Shown here piece by piece: positions 43,803 through 53,318 of a DNA stretch of 64,000 bases (its first letter is position 1; each line of letters begins with the position of its first letter). The stretch comes from Nakamurella sp. A5-74 (lineage in GTDB: Bacteria; Actinomycetota; Actinomycetes; Mycobacteriales; Nakamurellaceae): the NCBI RefSeq assembly GCF_040438885.1, contig NZ_CP159218.1, positions 4,588,001 to 4,652,000 on the forward strand. Direction: 5' to 3'. The position numbers were made by a program, and so were the translations under genes. The notes under the pieces were generated by a model, which did not search any database, was not told where the DNA came from, and saw only the letters and a program-made list of their open reading frames with translations.

Positions 43803-44588
43803 ATGCTCGACAACGCAGTGATCACCGCCATCGCCGACGAACTGCTGGACGCCGAGCGGACTCGCACCACCGTGCCGCTGTTGAGCACCCGCTTCGATGC
43901 CATGACGATCGAGGATTCCTATGCTGTGCAGGCATTGTGGGCCTCCCGACGCGCGGCGACCGGTCACCGGATCGTCGGCCACAAGATCGGTCTGACGTCC
44001 AGGGTGATGCAGGAGGCCACCGGCATCTCCGAACCGGACTACGGGGTGATCTTCGATGACATGGTGTTCCCGAGCGGCTCCGTCATCGACCACAGCGCCT
44101 ATTCGAACGTGCGCATCGAGGTGGAGCTGGCGTTCGTCCTGCGCTCCGAGCTGCGTGGGCCGCACTGCACCCTGACCGACGTGCTGCGAGCGACCGAATA
44201 CGTCCAGCCGGCGTTGGAGATCCTCGACTCCCGGATCGAGATGCAGGGCCGCACCATCGTCGACACCATCTCGGACAACGCGGCGATGGGCGCCATGGTG
44301 ATCGGGGGATCGCCGATGGCGGTCGACGCGCTCGACCTGCGGTGGGCCAGTGCCCTGTTGTACCGCAACGAGGTGATCGAGGAGTCCGGAGTCGCCGGTG
44401 CGGTGCAGGGTCATCCGGGAGTCGGAGTCGCGTGGCTCGCCAACAAGCTGGCCGCGCACGACACCCACCTGGCTGCGGGGGAGACCATCCTGTCCGGATC
44501 GTTCACCCGGCCGATGTGGGTGCATCCCGGAGACGTCGTCCACGCCGACTACCAACGACTGGGAGTGCTCTCGTGCCGGTTCCGATGA
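43803..44588 (+). CDS. 2-oxo-hept-4-ene-1,7-dioate hydratase-like enzyme
   Basis: 261 residues, FAH-fold hydratase of the HpaH/MhpD group. Motifs: GHKIGLTSRVMQEATGISEPDYGVIFDDM, then metal-binding RIEVELAFVL and ALEILDSRIEMQGRTIVDTISDNA. It adds water to 2-oxo-4-enoic acids in meta-cleavage pathways, giving the 4-hydroxy-2-oxo acid used by the next enzyme. ATG at 43803 with GGAAGGAG eight bases upstream. It overlaps the aldolase gene, so the two are translationally coupled. Confidence 0.9.
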   Translation: MLDNAVITAIADELLDAERTRTTVPLLSTRFDAMTIEDSYAVQALWASRRAATGHRIVGHKIGLTSRVMQEATGISEPDYGVIFDDMVFPSGSVIDHSAYSNVRIEVELAFVLRSELRGPHCTLTDVLRATEYVQPALEILDSRIEMQGRTIVDTISDNAAMGAMVIGGSPMAVDALDLRWASALLYRNEVIEESGVAGAVQGHPGVGVAWLANKLAAHDTHLAAGETILSGSFTRPMWVHPGDVVHADYQRLGVLSCRFR

Positions 44589-45346
44589 CGTTGACCGCGC
44601 TCCGGGCGTCGAAAGCTGCTGCGCTGACGGGGATGTGGGTGTGCTCCGGCAGTCCGTTGGTGGCCGAGATCTGCGCCGGCAGTGGTCTGGACTGGCTGCT
44701 GATCGACGGCGAACACAGCCCGAACTCCCTCCCGACCCTGGTGGCCCAACTGCAGGCCGTCGCCGCTTCGCCGATCGCCACCGTCGTCAGGCCGCCGATC
44801 GGCGACGAGGTGATCATCAAGCAGTACCTCGACCTGGGGGTCACCGGGTTGCTGGTACCGATGGTCGACACCGCTGAGCAGGCTGCCGCGGTGGCCGCTG
44901 CCGTCGCATATCCGCCGGTCGGGACGCGGGGTATCGGCAGTGCGCTGGCCCGCTCGTCGCGGTGGGGCAGGGATGCCGACTACCTGCACACCGCGCGAGC
45001 GGGGATCACGCTGCTGGTGCAGATCGAATCGTCGGTCGCGGTGGACAACGTCGGCGACATCGCCGCAACCGAGGGGATCGACGGTATTTTCGTGGGCCCG
45101 GCCGACCTCGCCGGGTCGATGGATCTGCTCGGCCAGCAGTCGCATCCGGACGTCGTGGCCGCGGTCGAGCACAGTATCCGGGTGGGGCGAGCCGCCGGGA
45201 AACTGGTGGGGGTCAACGCGTTCGACCCGACACTGGCCCGCCGCTACGCAGCAGCCGGCGCCGACCTGATCTCGGTGGGAGCCGACGTCACCCTGCTGGC
45301 GCGAGGATCCTCGGCGTTGCGTACGGTGCTGGAACCTGAGAGCTGA
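44573..45346 (+). CDS. HpaI/HpcH family class II aldolase
   Basis: 257 residues. It cleaves 4-hydroxy-2-oxo acids to pyruvate plus an aldehyde using a divalent metal. Motifs: DWLLIDGEHSPN, VRPPIGD with the catalytic Arg, LVPMVDTAEQA, and the metal-binding Glu and Asp in LVQIESSVAV and GIFVGPADLAGSM. The GTG at 44573 is preferred because GGGAG lies seven bases before it; the ATG at 44585 overlaps the hydratase stop (ATGA) and is an alternative. The pairing with the hydratase makes a consecutive two-step pathway. Confidence 0.9.
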   Translation: MPVPMTLTALRASKAAALTGMWVCSGSPLVAEICAGSGLDWLLIDGEHSPNSLPTLVAQLQAVAASPIATVVRPPIGDEVIIKQYLDLGVTGLLVPMVDTAEQAAAVAAAVAYPPVGTRGIGSALARSSRWGRDADYLHTARAGITLLVQIESSVAVDNVGDIAATEGIDGIFVGPADLAGSMDLLGQQSHPDVVAAVEHSIRVGRAAGKLVGVNAFDPTLARRYAAAGADLISVGADVTLLARGSSALRTVLEPES

Positions 45347-45354
45347 TTCCAGGC

Positions 45355-45455
45355 CGGTCTCGACTCGTTACTCGCTCGACCACCGAGACTGGGAGCCGAT
45401 CAACCGCGCCACCTTCCGCTGATCGAGCAAGCGAGGAACGAGCGCGTCGAGATCG
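45355..45455. repeat. Dispersed intergenic repeat, inverted pair D1/D2
   Basis: D1 (45355-45388) reads CGGTCTCGACTCGTTACTCG then CTCGACCACCGAGA. D2 (45421-45455) is the opposite orientation: GATCGAGCAAGCGAGGAACG then GCGTCGAGATCG. They fill the intergenic space between the convergent aldolase and redox-module genes and could base-pair with each other. Confidence 0.75.
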
Positions 45456-45601
45456 CCCGCCAGTCGTCGGCGGACTCCTGCACCCGGACGTCGGCCGCGG
45501 CGGCGCACTGCACCGACGTCGCCGGTGCCGCTGGGAAGCCGATGGGCGTCAACGTCTTCCACCCCGGCGCTCTGCCGCCACCGCCCGACGTGCCGGTCGG
45601 C

Positions 45602-47119
45602 TCAGTAGCCGCTGAAGTAGTCCGTCCGGACCCCGGCGGCGTGCAGCTTGCGGGCAGCGCCACCCACGCCCTCGACCATGCCGGGTGGGCCGGACACCAG
45701 CACCTGACGAGCGGCGATGTCCGGTACCGCGGCGGCCAACAGGGATCTGTCGACCCGCCGGGCGCTGATGTTCTCCCACCCGGCGGGCAGATCCGCGATG
45801 GGTTCCGGCGACACGATCACCACCCGTGCGGAGGAGTGCTCCAGCACGTCCCGGTAGCCGATCTCGTCCGCACCCGTGACGGAGTACAGCACGACGACAT
45901 CACTGCCGCCCGCGGTTCCGCGCTCGGCCAGTTGGCTGGCGAAGGGAGTGATGCCGATGCCACCCGCGACCAACAAGAGCGGCACATGGGGATCGGCGGG
46001 GAGCAGGAAGTCACCGGCCACCGTCGTCACGCCGACGGTGGAGCCCACCGTCAACGCATCCAGCGTGCGCTTGAAGGTGCTCGCGTCCCGCGGGATCTTG
46101 GTGCTGATGGCCACCGCTCCGCTCTCGGACGGCGCCGAGGAGATGCTGAACACCCGCCGTAGCCCGCGATCGTCAGATCCTTTGTGCGGCAGGGTGATCT
46201 CGAGGTACTGCCCCGCGCGGAAGCTGACGTCACGGGCGGGGTGGAAGCTGAACTCGACCGTCGACGGGGTGAGCTGCCGGCGGGCTCGCAAGGTCAGCTC
46301 GATGCCCTTGCGTTGCCCGAAGAAGAAGGCCATCAGGTTGCCCACGAGCAGCGCGGACTCGGGTGCGACGTAGATCGCGCCCACGTGCAGCGGGATCGAG
46401 AACAGCGCGCCGACGACACCGGCCATGAGCAGCTGCTGCCACCGTCTCGGCGGTTGGGTGAGGGGCTCGCTCAGCATGAAGCCCGCGAAGAAGACCATCG
46501 GCGACGAAGTGATCGGCCACAGCAGGGCCGTCCCCACCGGAATCCCCGCGCTGAGACTGCGCACCACCATGATCCCGCCGGCAACGGCCAGGAACACCGC
46601 GGCCATCGGCAGGCGCCGCGTCCGGTGCAGGATCGCCACGGCGGCCACGAAGGCGAAGGGCACCAGCACCGTGGTGCCGACCCACCAGCCCGAGAAGTAG
46701 ACGCCGCACAGCGTCACCAGGAAGGCTCCCGCCGCGGCCGGGTTGAAGATGTGCCGTCCGCGCACCGCCAGCAGGTACTTCGAGGCGGAGGCGAACAGCG
46801 CCGCCAATGCGATCGCCAGTACCGCGACCAGGTCGGTCGACGGCGGAAAGATGAAGAAGATCAGATAGGCGGTGATCAACGAGGATTCGGAGTGCGGGAC
46901 CACTCCGTGGATGCCGGCCATCAGCCGGTTGGTGGCGTAGCTGGTGACCAGCGGGGTGAGCCAGCAGATGGCAATGGCGGCCGGCGTGTAGGCGATCCAG
47001 CCGATCAAACTGAAGATCAGCGACAGCGCTGCGAGTCCGCCCAGGCTCCAGAGCACCAGTCGGTACATCGTCATCCGTCCGACGACCGCAGTTGTTCGCT
47101 CGAGGACTCCGGAGATCAT
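45602..47119 (-). CDS. Fusion of RnfD/NqrB-like membrane domain with ferredoxin-NADP reductase-like domain
   Basis: 505 residues. About eight transmembrane helices (15-270) contain the NqrB/RnfD-like segment GRHIFNPAAAGAFLVTL and SPMVFFAGFMLSEPLT. The C-terminal cytoplasmic FNR domain (about 275-505) has the FAD motif RRVFSISSAPSE, the nucleotide-binding VAGGIGITPFASQL and the end motif VSGPPGMVEGVG, finishing YFSGY. It should pass electrons from NAD(P)H through FAD into or across the membrane. The SGAT flavinylation motif of RnfD is not seen. ATG at 47119 overlaps the stop of the FMN-binding partner gene (ATGA), so the two act together. Confidence 0.88.
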   Translation of the reverse strand: MISGVLERTTAVVGRMTMYRLVLWSLGGLAALSLIFSLIGWIAYTPAAIAICWLTPLVTSYATNRLMAGIHGVVPHSESSLITAYLIFFIFPPSTDLVAVLAIALAALFASASKYLLAVRGRHIFNPAAAGAFLVTLCGVYFSGWWVGTTVLVPFAFVAAVAILHRTRRLPMAAVFLAVAGGIMVVRSLSAGIPVGTALLWPITSSPMVFFAGFMLSEPLTQPPRRWQQLLMAGVVGALFSIPLHVGAIYVAPESALLVGNLMAFFFGQRKGIELTLRARRQLTPSTVEFSFHPARDVSFRAGQYLEITLPHKGSDDRGLRRVFSISSAPSESGAVAISTKIPRDASTFKRTLDALTVGSTVGVTTVAGDFLLPADPHVPLLLVAGGIGITPFASQLAERGTAGGSDVVVLYSVTGADEIGYRDVLEHSSARVVIVSPEPIADLPAGWENISARRVDRSLLAAAVPDIAARQVLVSGPPGMVEGVGGAARKLHAAGVRTDYFSGY

Positions 47120-47598
47120 CGGCGCGCCTCGGCGCGGATGCCGGCCAGCGCGTTGTTGAACCCGGATGAGGTGAGCGACGCCCCGGCCACCACGTCGACG
47201 GACACCGAGGCGAGCGGTCGGGCCACCACCTGCGCGGCCACCGACACTCTGAATTGTTCCTGGAACTGGCGGGCCGTGGGCGACAGTGCCTCGGTCCTGG
47301 CGACCACGGAGGTGACGATGCCGCCGCGCAGGTGCACCGTGACCAGGATCGATTCGTCACCGCCAGGGGTGAGGTATCGCCCGGCGGACGTGTAATCCCC
47401 GTCGCGGAACAGCGACCCCTGGGTTCCGGCGCTGCTCGACGCCTGGGCTGTCACCGGGGCAGGAATGTCGACGCGCACGGACGGGGCAGCCTCAACGGTC
47501 TGTCCGGCCTGCACCAGCAGCACGCCACCTGCGGCGGATCCGGCGACCGCAAGGCCGCCCAGTCCGGCCAACAGCAGACGCGTTCTCGAAGTGGTCAT
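47116..47598 (-). CDS. Extracytoplasmic FMN-binding domain protein
   Basis: 160 residues. A single N-terminal hydrophobic helix (about 8-30) anchors or exports it; the rest is an FMN-binding (RnfG/NqrC/NosR-like) domain. AGASLTSSGFNNAL near the C-terminus matches the ApbE flavinylation motif, so FMN is probably attached covalently to the Thr. GSLFRDGDYTSAGRYL and VTVHLRGGIVTSV are typical strands. ATG at 47598 follows GGAGGGGACC. It overlaps the redox membrane gene and probably takes electrons from it outside the membrane. No apbE gene is in the window. Confidence 0.88.
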   Translation of the reverse strand: MTTSRTRLLLAGLGGLAVAGSAAGGVLLVQAGQTVEAAPSVRVDIPAPVTAQASSSAGTQGSLFRDGDYTSAGRYLTPGGDESILVTVHLRGGIVTSVVARTEALSPTARQFQEQFRVSVAAQVVARPLASVSVDVVAGASLTSSGFNNALAGIRAEARR

Positions 47599-47808
47599 CG
47601 GTCCCCTCCGGTCCTCGTCGGAGCCCCGGCACCGCCGGGTCGGCGTGCTGACGGGCTCTCGGACTCGTACCCGCAGTTCGCCACCGATCGCCCTGCAGAT
47701 GGGAGCTCCGGCGTGTCGGGCCGGTGCGGCGCAGCGCACGGACCGCGACCATCCGGACTTCCGGGCGGTGAACAGACATTCGCGGCGCGGCGTGTCGGAA
47801 CTGCCGCC

Positions 47809-50709
47809 TCAGATGACGATCGAAACCATCCGGCCGGGCACCACGACCACCTTCTTCGGCGTCGAGCCGGCCAGCAGCTCGACGATCTTCGGCTCGGCCA
47901 GTGCGGCCGCCTCGACGTCCGCGGTGGCCGCATCGGCAGCCACCTGGATCTTGGCGCGGACCTTGCCCTTCACCTGGATGGGGTATTCGACGGTGTCCTC
48001 CGTCAGCAGCGAAGGGTCGACCTCCGGGAAAGGCCCCAGGGCCAGGGATTCGCTGCGTCCCAGCCGGCTCCACAGCTCTTCGGCGATGTGCGGGGCCAGC
48101 GGCGCCGTCATCAGCACCAGTGCCTCCGCGACCTCGCGGGTCGGGGTGGTGCCCGACTTGGTGACATGGTTCGCCAACACGATCAGCTTCGCGATCGCAG
48201 TGTTGTAGCCCATCGCCTGGTAGTCGGTACGGACCCCGTCGATCGTCCTGTGCAGCAGGCGCTTCGTCTCGTCGTCCGTCGGCGCGTCGGACTCGGCCAC
48301 CCGCAGCTCGCCGGTCTGCTCGTCGATGATCATCCGCCACAGCCGCTGCAGATACCGCTGCGACCCGACGACATCACGCGTCTGCCACGGACGGGAGATG
48401 TCCAGCGGCCCCATCGACATCTCGTACATCCGGAAGACGTCGGCCCCGTAGGTGTCGCACATCTCATCGGGGGTGACGACGTTGTTCAGGGACTTGCCCA
48501 TCTTCCCGTACTCGCGGCTCACCCGTTCGCCTCGGTAGGTGAACACGTCGGGCGACTCCTCGACGATCTCCTCCGCCGGCACGTAGACACCGCGCGCATC
48601 GGTGTAGGCGTAGGCCTGGATGTAGCCCTGGTTGAACAGCCGGCGGAACGGCTCCTCGCTGCTGACGTGACCCAGGTCGAACAGCACCTTGTGCCAGAAC
48701 CGCGAGTACAACAGATGCAGCACAGCATGTTCTACGCCACCGACGTACAGATCGACGCCGCCGGGATCTCCGGGTCGGTCGGGGTCCTTGCCCATCCAGT
48801 ACCGCTCGTTCTCGGGCGCGCAGAACGAGTCGGTGTTCGTCGGGTCGATGTACCGCAGCTCGTACCAGCAGGAACCCGCCCATTGCGGCATGACGTTCAG
48901 CTCGCGACTGTACGTCTGCTCGCCGTCACCCAGGTCCATGGTGACCGTGCGCCACTCGGTGGCCTTGCTCAGCGGCGGCAGCGGCTCGGTGTTCGGATCG
49001 TCCGGGTCCAGCTTCGCCGGTGAGAAGTCCTCCATCTCGGGCAGCGTCAACGGCAGTTGGTCGTCCGGGATGGAATGCGCGACGCCGTCGGCGTCGTAGA
49101 CGATCGGGAACGGTTCACCCCAGTACCGCTGCCGGGAGAACAGCCAGTCGCGCAGCTTGTACTGCTGCTGGTTCCGACCGAACCCCTTGTCCTGCAACCA
49201 GGTGGCGATGGCGGACTTCGCAGCGGCGACATCCAACCCGTTCAACGAGATCTCCCCGTTCGCGGAGTTGATCGCCGGCCCCTCGCCAACGAACACCGCA
49301 TCGTCCGGGTGATCGGCCGGCGCCTGGATGGTGCGGACGATCGGCAGCGCGAACGCCGTCGCGAACTCGAAGTCGCGGCCGTCGTGGGCGGGAACTGCCA
49401 TGATCGCGCCGGTGCCATAGCCCATCAACACGTAGTCGGCGATGAACACCGGAATCTGCTGTCCCGTCACCGGATTGATCGCGTGTGCACCGGTGAAGAC
49501 GCCGGTCTTCTCTCTGTTCTCCTGGCGGTCGAGCTCGGTCTTGCGGGAGGCCGCCGACCGATAGGCGGCGATGGCCTCGGCAGGAGTGGCGGTACCACCC
49601 GTCCAGCGGGGATCGGTGCCGGTTGCCCACTGTGCGGCGGCGATCTCGTCGACCAACGGATGCTCGGGTGCCAGCACCATGTAGGTGGCACCGAACAGCG
49701 TGTCCGGGCGGGTCGTGTAGACCTCGATCACCCGCTCGCGGCCGGACGCATCGGTCACCGGGAACGCCACCTGCGCGCCGTGCGACCGGCCGATCCAGTT
49801 GCGCTGCATGCTCTTGATCGACTCGGGCCAGTCCAGTCGGTCCAGATCGTCGATCAAGCGGTCGGCATAGGCGGTGATCCGCATCATCCACTGGCGCATA
49901 CTGCGCTTGAACACCGGGAAGTTGCCGATCGCGCTCCGACCGTCGGCCGTGACCTCCTCGTTCGACAGCACGGTGCCCAGGCCCGGGCACCAGTTGACCG
50001 GCGCCTCGGCGATGTAGACCAACCGATGACCGTCGACGACGGCGGCGCGCTCGACCCTGGTCATGCCCGACCAGTCGCGGCCGTCGGGGACACTGCGGGA
50101 GCCCGATTCGAACTCCCGCACCAGCTCGGCGATCGGCCGCGCGCGGTTCGCTCCGGCGTCGAAGAACGCCTCGAACAGCTGCGTGAAGATCCACTGCGTC
50201 CAGCGGACGAACGCCGGATCGGTGGTGGCGATGCTGCGCCGATCATCGTGCCCGAAACCCAACCGCCGCAACTGTTCCCGGTAGCGGTCGATGTTCTGCG
50301 CGGTCGTCACCGCCGGGTGGGTTCCGGTGCGGATCGCGTACTGCTCGGCGGGCAGGCCGAAGGAGTCGAACCCGATCGTGTGCAGGACGTTGTGTCCCGT
50401 CATCCGCAGGAAGCGGCCCCAGACGTCGGTGCCGATGTAGCCCAACGGATGCCCGACGTGCAGCCCGGCACCCGACGGGTACGGGAACATGTCCATCACG
50501 AACGTCTTGTCCGGTCGCACCTGTCGGCCGGGGATCGACAGCTCACCCACCGGATTCGGCGTGTGGAAGGTGCCCTGCTGCTGCCAGACGTCCTGCCACC
50601 GGGCCTCGATCTCGCCGGCCAACCGCGCGGTGTACCGGAACGGGGGCGCATCCTCCCTCGGGACGTCGGCAGCGCTCGTGTCGTCAGTGGCTGCGGTGTC
50701 GGTACTCAT
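47809..50709 (-). CDS. leuS: Leucyl-tRNA synthetase
   Basis: 966 residues, full length. It charges tRNA-Leu with leucine. The class I signatures are HVGHPLG (84-90) for HIGH and KMGKS (about 736-740) for KMSKS, a one-residue variant. The CP1 editing domain (about 260-460) has [15 protein letters not shown] before it and the [19 protein letters not shown] editing-site loop. The C-terminal anticodon-binding and tail regions are intact. ATG at 50709. A short leader reading frame and an intrinsic terminator lie directly upstream, suggesting transcription attenuation. Confidence 0.97.
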   Translation of the reverse strand: MSTDTAATDDTSAADVPREDAPPFRYTARLAGEIEARWQDVWQQQGTFHTPNPVGELSIPGRQVRPDKTFVMDMFPYPSGAGLHVGHPLGYIGTDVWGRFLRMTGHNVLHTIGFDSFGLPAEQYAIRTGTHPAVTTAQNIDRYREQLRRLGFGHDDRRSIATTDPAFVRWTQWIFTQLFEAFFDAGANRARPIAELVREFESGSRSVPDGRDWSGMTRVERAAVVDGHRLVYIAEAPVNWCPGLGTVLSNEEVTADGRSAIGNFPVFKRSMRQWMMRITAYADRLIDDLDRLDWPESIKSMQRNWIGRSHGAQVAFPVTDASGRERVIEVYTTRPDTLFGATYMVLAPEHPLVDEIAAAQWATGTDPRWTGGTATPAEAIAAYRSAASRKTELDRQENREKTGVFTGAHAINPVTGQQIPVFIADYVLMGYGTGAIMAVPAHDGRDFEFATAFALPIVRTIQAPADHPDDAVFVGEGPAINSANGEISLNGLDVAAAKSAIATWLQDKGFGRNQQQYKLRDWLFSRQRYWGEPFPIVYDADGVAHSIPDDQLPLTLPEMEDFSPAKLDPDDPNTEPLPPLSKATEWRTVTMDLGDGEQTYSRELNVMPQWAGSCWYELRYIDPTNTDSFCAPENERYWMGKDPDRPGDPGGVDLYVGGVEHAVLHLLYSRFWHKVLFDLGHVSSEEPFRRLFNQGYIQAYAYTDARGVYVPAEEIVEESPDVFTYRGERVSREYGKMGKSLNNVVTPDEMCDTYGADVFRMYEMSMGPLDISRPWQTRDVVGSQRYLQRLWRMIIDEQTGELRVAESDAPTDDETKRLLHRTIDGVRTDYQAMGYNTAIAKLIVLANHVTKSGTTPTREVAEALVLMTAPLAPHIAEELWSRLGRSESLALGPFPEVDPSLLTEDTVEYPIQVKGKVRAKIQVAADAATADVEAAALAEPKIVELLAGSTPKKVVVVPGRMVSIVI

Positions 50710-50767
50710 CGGATCTCCTCGTCGATTCCCGGGTGTCTGTGTTCGCGGTGTTGGCCGGACAGCAAAA

Positions 50768-50806
50768 ATCCCTCCGGAAGGCCCTGGTCGGGCTCACAGG
50801 AGGGAT
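50768..50806 (-). terminator. Intrinsic terminator in the leuS leader (attenuator)
   Basis: On the minus strand ATCCCTCC (from 50806) pairs perfectly with GGAGGGAT (ending 50768), followed at once by a run of T, the form of a Rho-independent terminator. It points towards leuS and stops 58 bases before its ATG, so it must be bypassed to express leuS. Loop of 23 bases contains its own GGCCCTGG/CCAGGGCC-like pairing. Confidence 0.65.
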
Positions 50807-50808
50807 CG

Positions 50809-50842
50809 CCGCGCTGGGTGACCTGACGGTCGTTCAGCGCGG
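50809..50842 (-). promoter_or_regulatory. Hairpin overlapping the end of the leuS leader peptide
   Basis: CCGCGCTG and CAGCGCGG form eight perfect pairs. The proximal arm covers the stop codon of the 11-residue leader peptide, so a ribosome in the leader would prevent this stem from forming. Arrangement matches the first hairpin of a ribosome-mediated attenuator. Confidence 0.45.
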
Positions 50843-50869
50843 CCCGGGAAGGAGCTGGGTGCCTGCCAT
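50834..50869 (-). CDS. Putative leuS leader peptide (11 residues, two Leu)
   Basis: Reads MAGTQLLPGPR with adjacent leucine codons CTC and CTT, then TGA. Leucine-codon stalling would couple the supply of charged tRNA-Leu to leuS transcription. The ribosome binding site is weak, and two Leu codons are few compared with classical leu leaders, so translation is uncertain. Confidence 0.4.
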   Translation of the reverse strand: MAGTQLLPGPR

Positions 50870-51089
50870 GCGTCGATGCTACCCCGGTACCCCCCACCTG
50901 CACCGAGCCGGTGGTCGTTCCGGAACGGCCTGACCCGCCCAGCTCGGTCGGCGCTGTGGTGGATCCGGTCTGTCGGCGGCGGCGCGACGGACAAGCGCAC
51001 CCGGGCGGGCAGTTGCGTACCGTGACGAAGTGCGCAGAATCTGCCGACCGCGGACCGATCTGCCGGCCGCCGCGCTGCGAACAGCTCAG

Positions 51090-51857
51090 GTGCCGCCCAT
51101 CCCTTTCCGACTGTCGGAGTTCAACCACCTCAGTGGCCGCCGCCCCGGGCCCTTCATGACCGCTGCCTCTCTGGTGATGCCCGGCGTCCGCAGGGTCCAG
51201 CGCCAGGTGGAGCCGTTCGCCCGGTGGTGGATCGAGTCGAACGAACACGCCCTGGACGCGGCCGAGCAGGGCGCGAAACTGTGGGTGGCGCTCGGCGACT
51301 CGATGACCCTGGGGTCCGGTGCGTCGGAGCCGCTCAGCGGATTCGTCGGCCAGATCCTGGCGCGCCATCCCGGATGGGCGTGCATCAACCTCGCGATCTA
51401 CGGCGGGCGGATCGCGGATCTCCGGGACCGTGCGATGCCCGCGCTCGCTTCGCTCCCCACTCCGGACAAGGTGAGCATGCTGGTCGGCAGCAACGACCTG
51501 ATGAAGCCCGGTCTGCGTGCGGTCGCGGCCGGTGAGCTGGCCCGACTGCTCGAGGAGGTTCCGGTGGGGACGGTCGTCGGGAACCAGCCGGGCACCTACG
51601 GGGCGGCCATCGCACTGAACACGGTGATCGATGCCGCGGTGGCGAGCGGTCGGGTGCGACTGGCTGATCTGCGCGATCCGCGCGCCCGGTCGTGGGGGAG
51701 ATCGACGCTTGCTGCAGACCACTTCCACCCCAACGATGCCGGCTACCGCGGCATCGCCGACATCTTCGACGAGGCCCTGTTCCCTGGCGCGGGTCGTTCT
51801 GGGCCCCCGTCTCCTGAGGCGGATCGAGCGGTTCCGGTCACCGAGCAACGATCGTGA
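51090..51857 (+). CDS. SGNH/GDSL family hydrolase
   Basis: 255 residues, no signal peptide. The four blocks are present: catalytic Ser in VALGDSMTLGSGAS, Gly block NLAIYGGR, Asn block LVGSNDLM and the Asp/His block AADHFHPNDAGYRG. These enzymes are esterases or lipases. The GTG at 51090 is chosen because the residues before the ATG at 51156 (FRLSEFNHLSGRRPGPF) look protein-like; the ATG or a GTG at 51030 remain possible. Divergent from leuS. Confidence 0.85.
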   Translation: MPPIPFRLSEFNHLSGRRPGPFMTAASLVMPGVRRVQRQVEPFARWWIESNEHALDAAEQGAKLWVALGDSMTLGSGASEPLSGFVGQILARHPGWACINLAIYGGRIADLRDRAMPALASLPTPDKVSMLVGSNDLMKPGLRAVAAGELARLLEEVPVGTVVGNQPGTYGAAIALNTVIDAAVASGRVRLADLRDPRARSWGRSTLAADHFHPNDAGYRGIADIFDEALFPGAGRSGPPSPEADRAVPVTEQRS

Positions 51858-52121
51858 CCGTTGCTCGGGGCGGGGGATCGTGCGCTCCACTCGACAGTCC
51901 TGCAGTCAGAGAGTGACGGTCGCGGTTCAGACGGTCGGATCGCAGCCCTGGCCGTTCGGACAGCTCACCGTCGGGATCACGGGTCTGCTCCCGCGGAGAA
52001 CCTCGGCTCCCCGCGCGTCGACCGCCGAGATGGTCACCACCGTGACGGCCGACGAGAGCAGTTCGGTCTCCACTCCCAATGGGTCGTCCACGGAGGTCGG
52101 CCGGCACACCCGACTCCGGAC
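51858..52121. other. Intergenic region between convergent SGNH and LacI genes
   Basis: 264 bases. A 60-codon minus-strand frame at 51927-52109 (GTG start, ending in a Cys pair CPNGQGC) has an alternating hydrophobic strand pattern that could be the tail of a decayed gene, but nothing was recognised and no ribosome binding site is clear. Confidence 0.3.
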
Positions 52122-53231
52122 CTACCGACCGTCGACGCCCGCCGCCCGGGAGAAGACGATCAGCTGCTGCGGATCGGATCGCGGCCCGGCGGTGGAGTCG
52201 CGCACGATCAGCTCGGTGGGCAGCACTGTGCGTTCGGCGGGCAACACCTCGTCGGTCGAGCCACGCTCGAGCAGGGCGATCACCGCGGCGGCGGCCAGTC
52301 GCCCCTTCTCCGGGACGTCCTGGCGGACGGTGGTGAGGGCTGGGCGGACCCGGGAGGCGAACGGGGTGTCGTCGAAGCCGACCACCGAGAGTTGATCCGG
52401 TACAACGATTCCGCGGTCCTGAGCGGCGAACAGCACGTTCGCGGCCATCACGTCGGAGAAGCACAGCACTGCGGTGATCAACGGATCGGCCCGCAGCAGG
52501 GCGACCAGCGCGTCGTCGCCGCCGTCGACGACGGAATCGCGGGTGCGGAAGGCCGTCGTGGAGACCTCCGCGGCGTTCAGTGCGTCCAGCCATCCGATCA
52601 TCCGCTCGCGGGCGCCGTAGCCCTCCGTCCCGAGCGGGGTCGATTCGGTGATGCCGTGCGGCTCGTGGACGGTGAAGGTCACGAGCCCGACGTGCCGGTG
52701 ACCCAGGTCCACCAGATGCTGGGCCGCGGCGCGCGCCCCGTCGCGGTCGGCGACGTTGACGGAGGCGATGCCGTCGACCGGGAACTGGTCGACCAGCACC
52801 GTGGGGAGCCCGCGCTTCTGCAGCCAGGACAGGGCGGGTGAGTCGGGGTCGCAGTGGTAGACCAGCGCGGCGTCCATCGCGACGTCTCGTGCCGGAACCC
52901 GACCCTCGAGCTCCACGGCCGGCACGAGGGTGAGGGCGAGACCGGTCGGGGCGAGCTCGCTCGCGATGGCGCCGAAGAACCGGGACGCGACCTCGTCGGT
53001 GAAAGCGGTGACCGCCGAGTCCGTGAGCACGATCCCCACGGCGCCGGTACTACCCCTGGCCAGGGCCCTGGCCGCCGGATCCGGGCCGGCGTAACCGAGC
53101 TCGTCAGCCGCGGCCAGGATCGTCGTGCGCAGGGTGGCCGAGAGTTGGTCGGGGCGCGAGAAGGCGTTGGAGACGGTCATCCGCGAGACTCCGACCTTGT
53201 CGGCGATCGTCTGCAGGGTGACCCGAGCCAT
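52122..53231 (-). CDS. LacI family transcriptional regulator
   Basis: 369 residues. The N-terminal helix-turn-helix VTLQTIADKVGVSRMTVSNAFSRPDQLS and hinge helix (AARALARGSTG) are standard. The periplasmic-binding-like effector domain spans about 65-340 with VNVADRDGARAAAQHLVDLGHRHVGLVTF and DQLSVVGFDDTPFASRVRPALTTVRQD. It should bind a sugar or similar ligand. ATG at 53231. No obvious target operon is adjacent; the small repeat protein gene is 87 bases upstream on the same strand. Confidence 0.93.
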   Translation of the reverse strand: MARVTLQTIADKVGVSRMTVSNAFSRPDQLSATLRTTILAAADELGYAGPDPAARALARGSTGAVGIVLTDSAVTAFTDEVASRFFGAIASELAPTGLALTLVPAVELEGRVPARDVAMDAALVYHCDPDSPALSWLQKRGLPTVLVDQFPVDGIASVNVADRDGARAAAQHLVDLGHRHVGLVTFTVHEPHGITESTPLGTEGYGARERMIGWLDALNAAEVSTTAFRTRDSVVDGGDDALVALLRADPLITAVLCFSDVMAANVLFAAQDRGIVVPDQLSVVGFDDTPFASRVRPALTTVRQDVPEKGRLAAAAVIALLERGSTDEVLPAERTVLPTELIVRDSTAGPRSDPQQLIVFSRAAGVDGR

Positions 53232-53318
53232 GGTGTGCACTCCCGTCCTGTCGCCACCCGGGAAGATCCCGATGATCGACGGTATCGCGAGCGGGGGCAT
53301 CACCGATGCCGAAGGCAC

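Noticed and set aside
50710-50870. T-box riboswitch upstream of leuS
   Set aside because: No T-box antiterminator sequence or specifier stem was found; the leader peptide/terminator layout explains the region better.
51030-51089. Earlier GTG start of the SGNH hydrolase
   Set aside because: The extra residues are Arg/Ala-rich, unlike the family, and no ribosome binding site was seen; kept only as an alternative.
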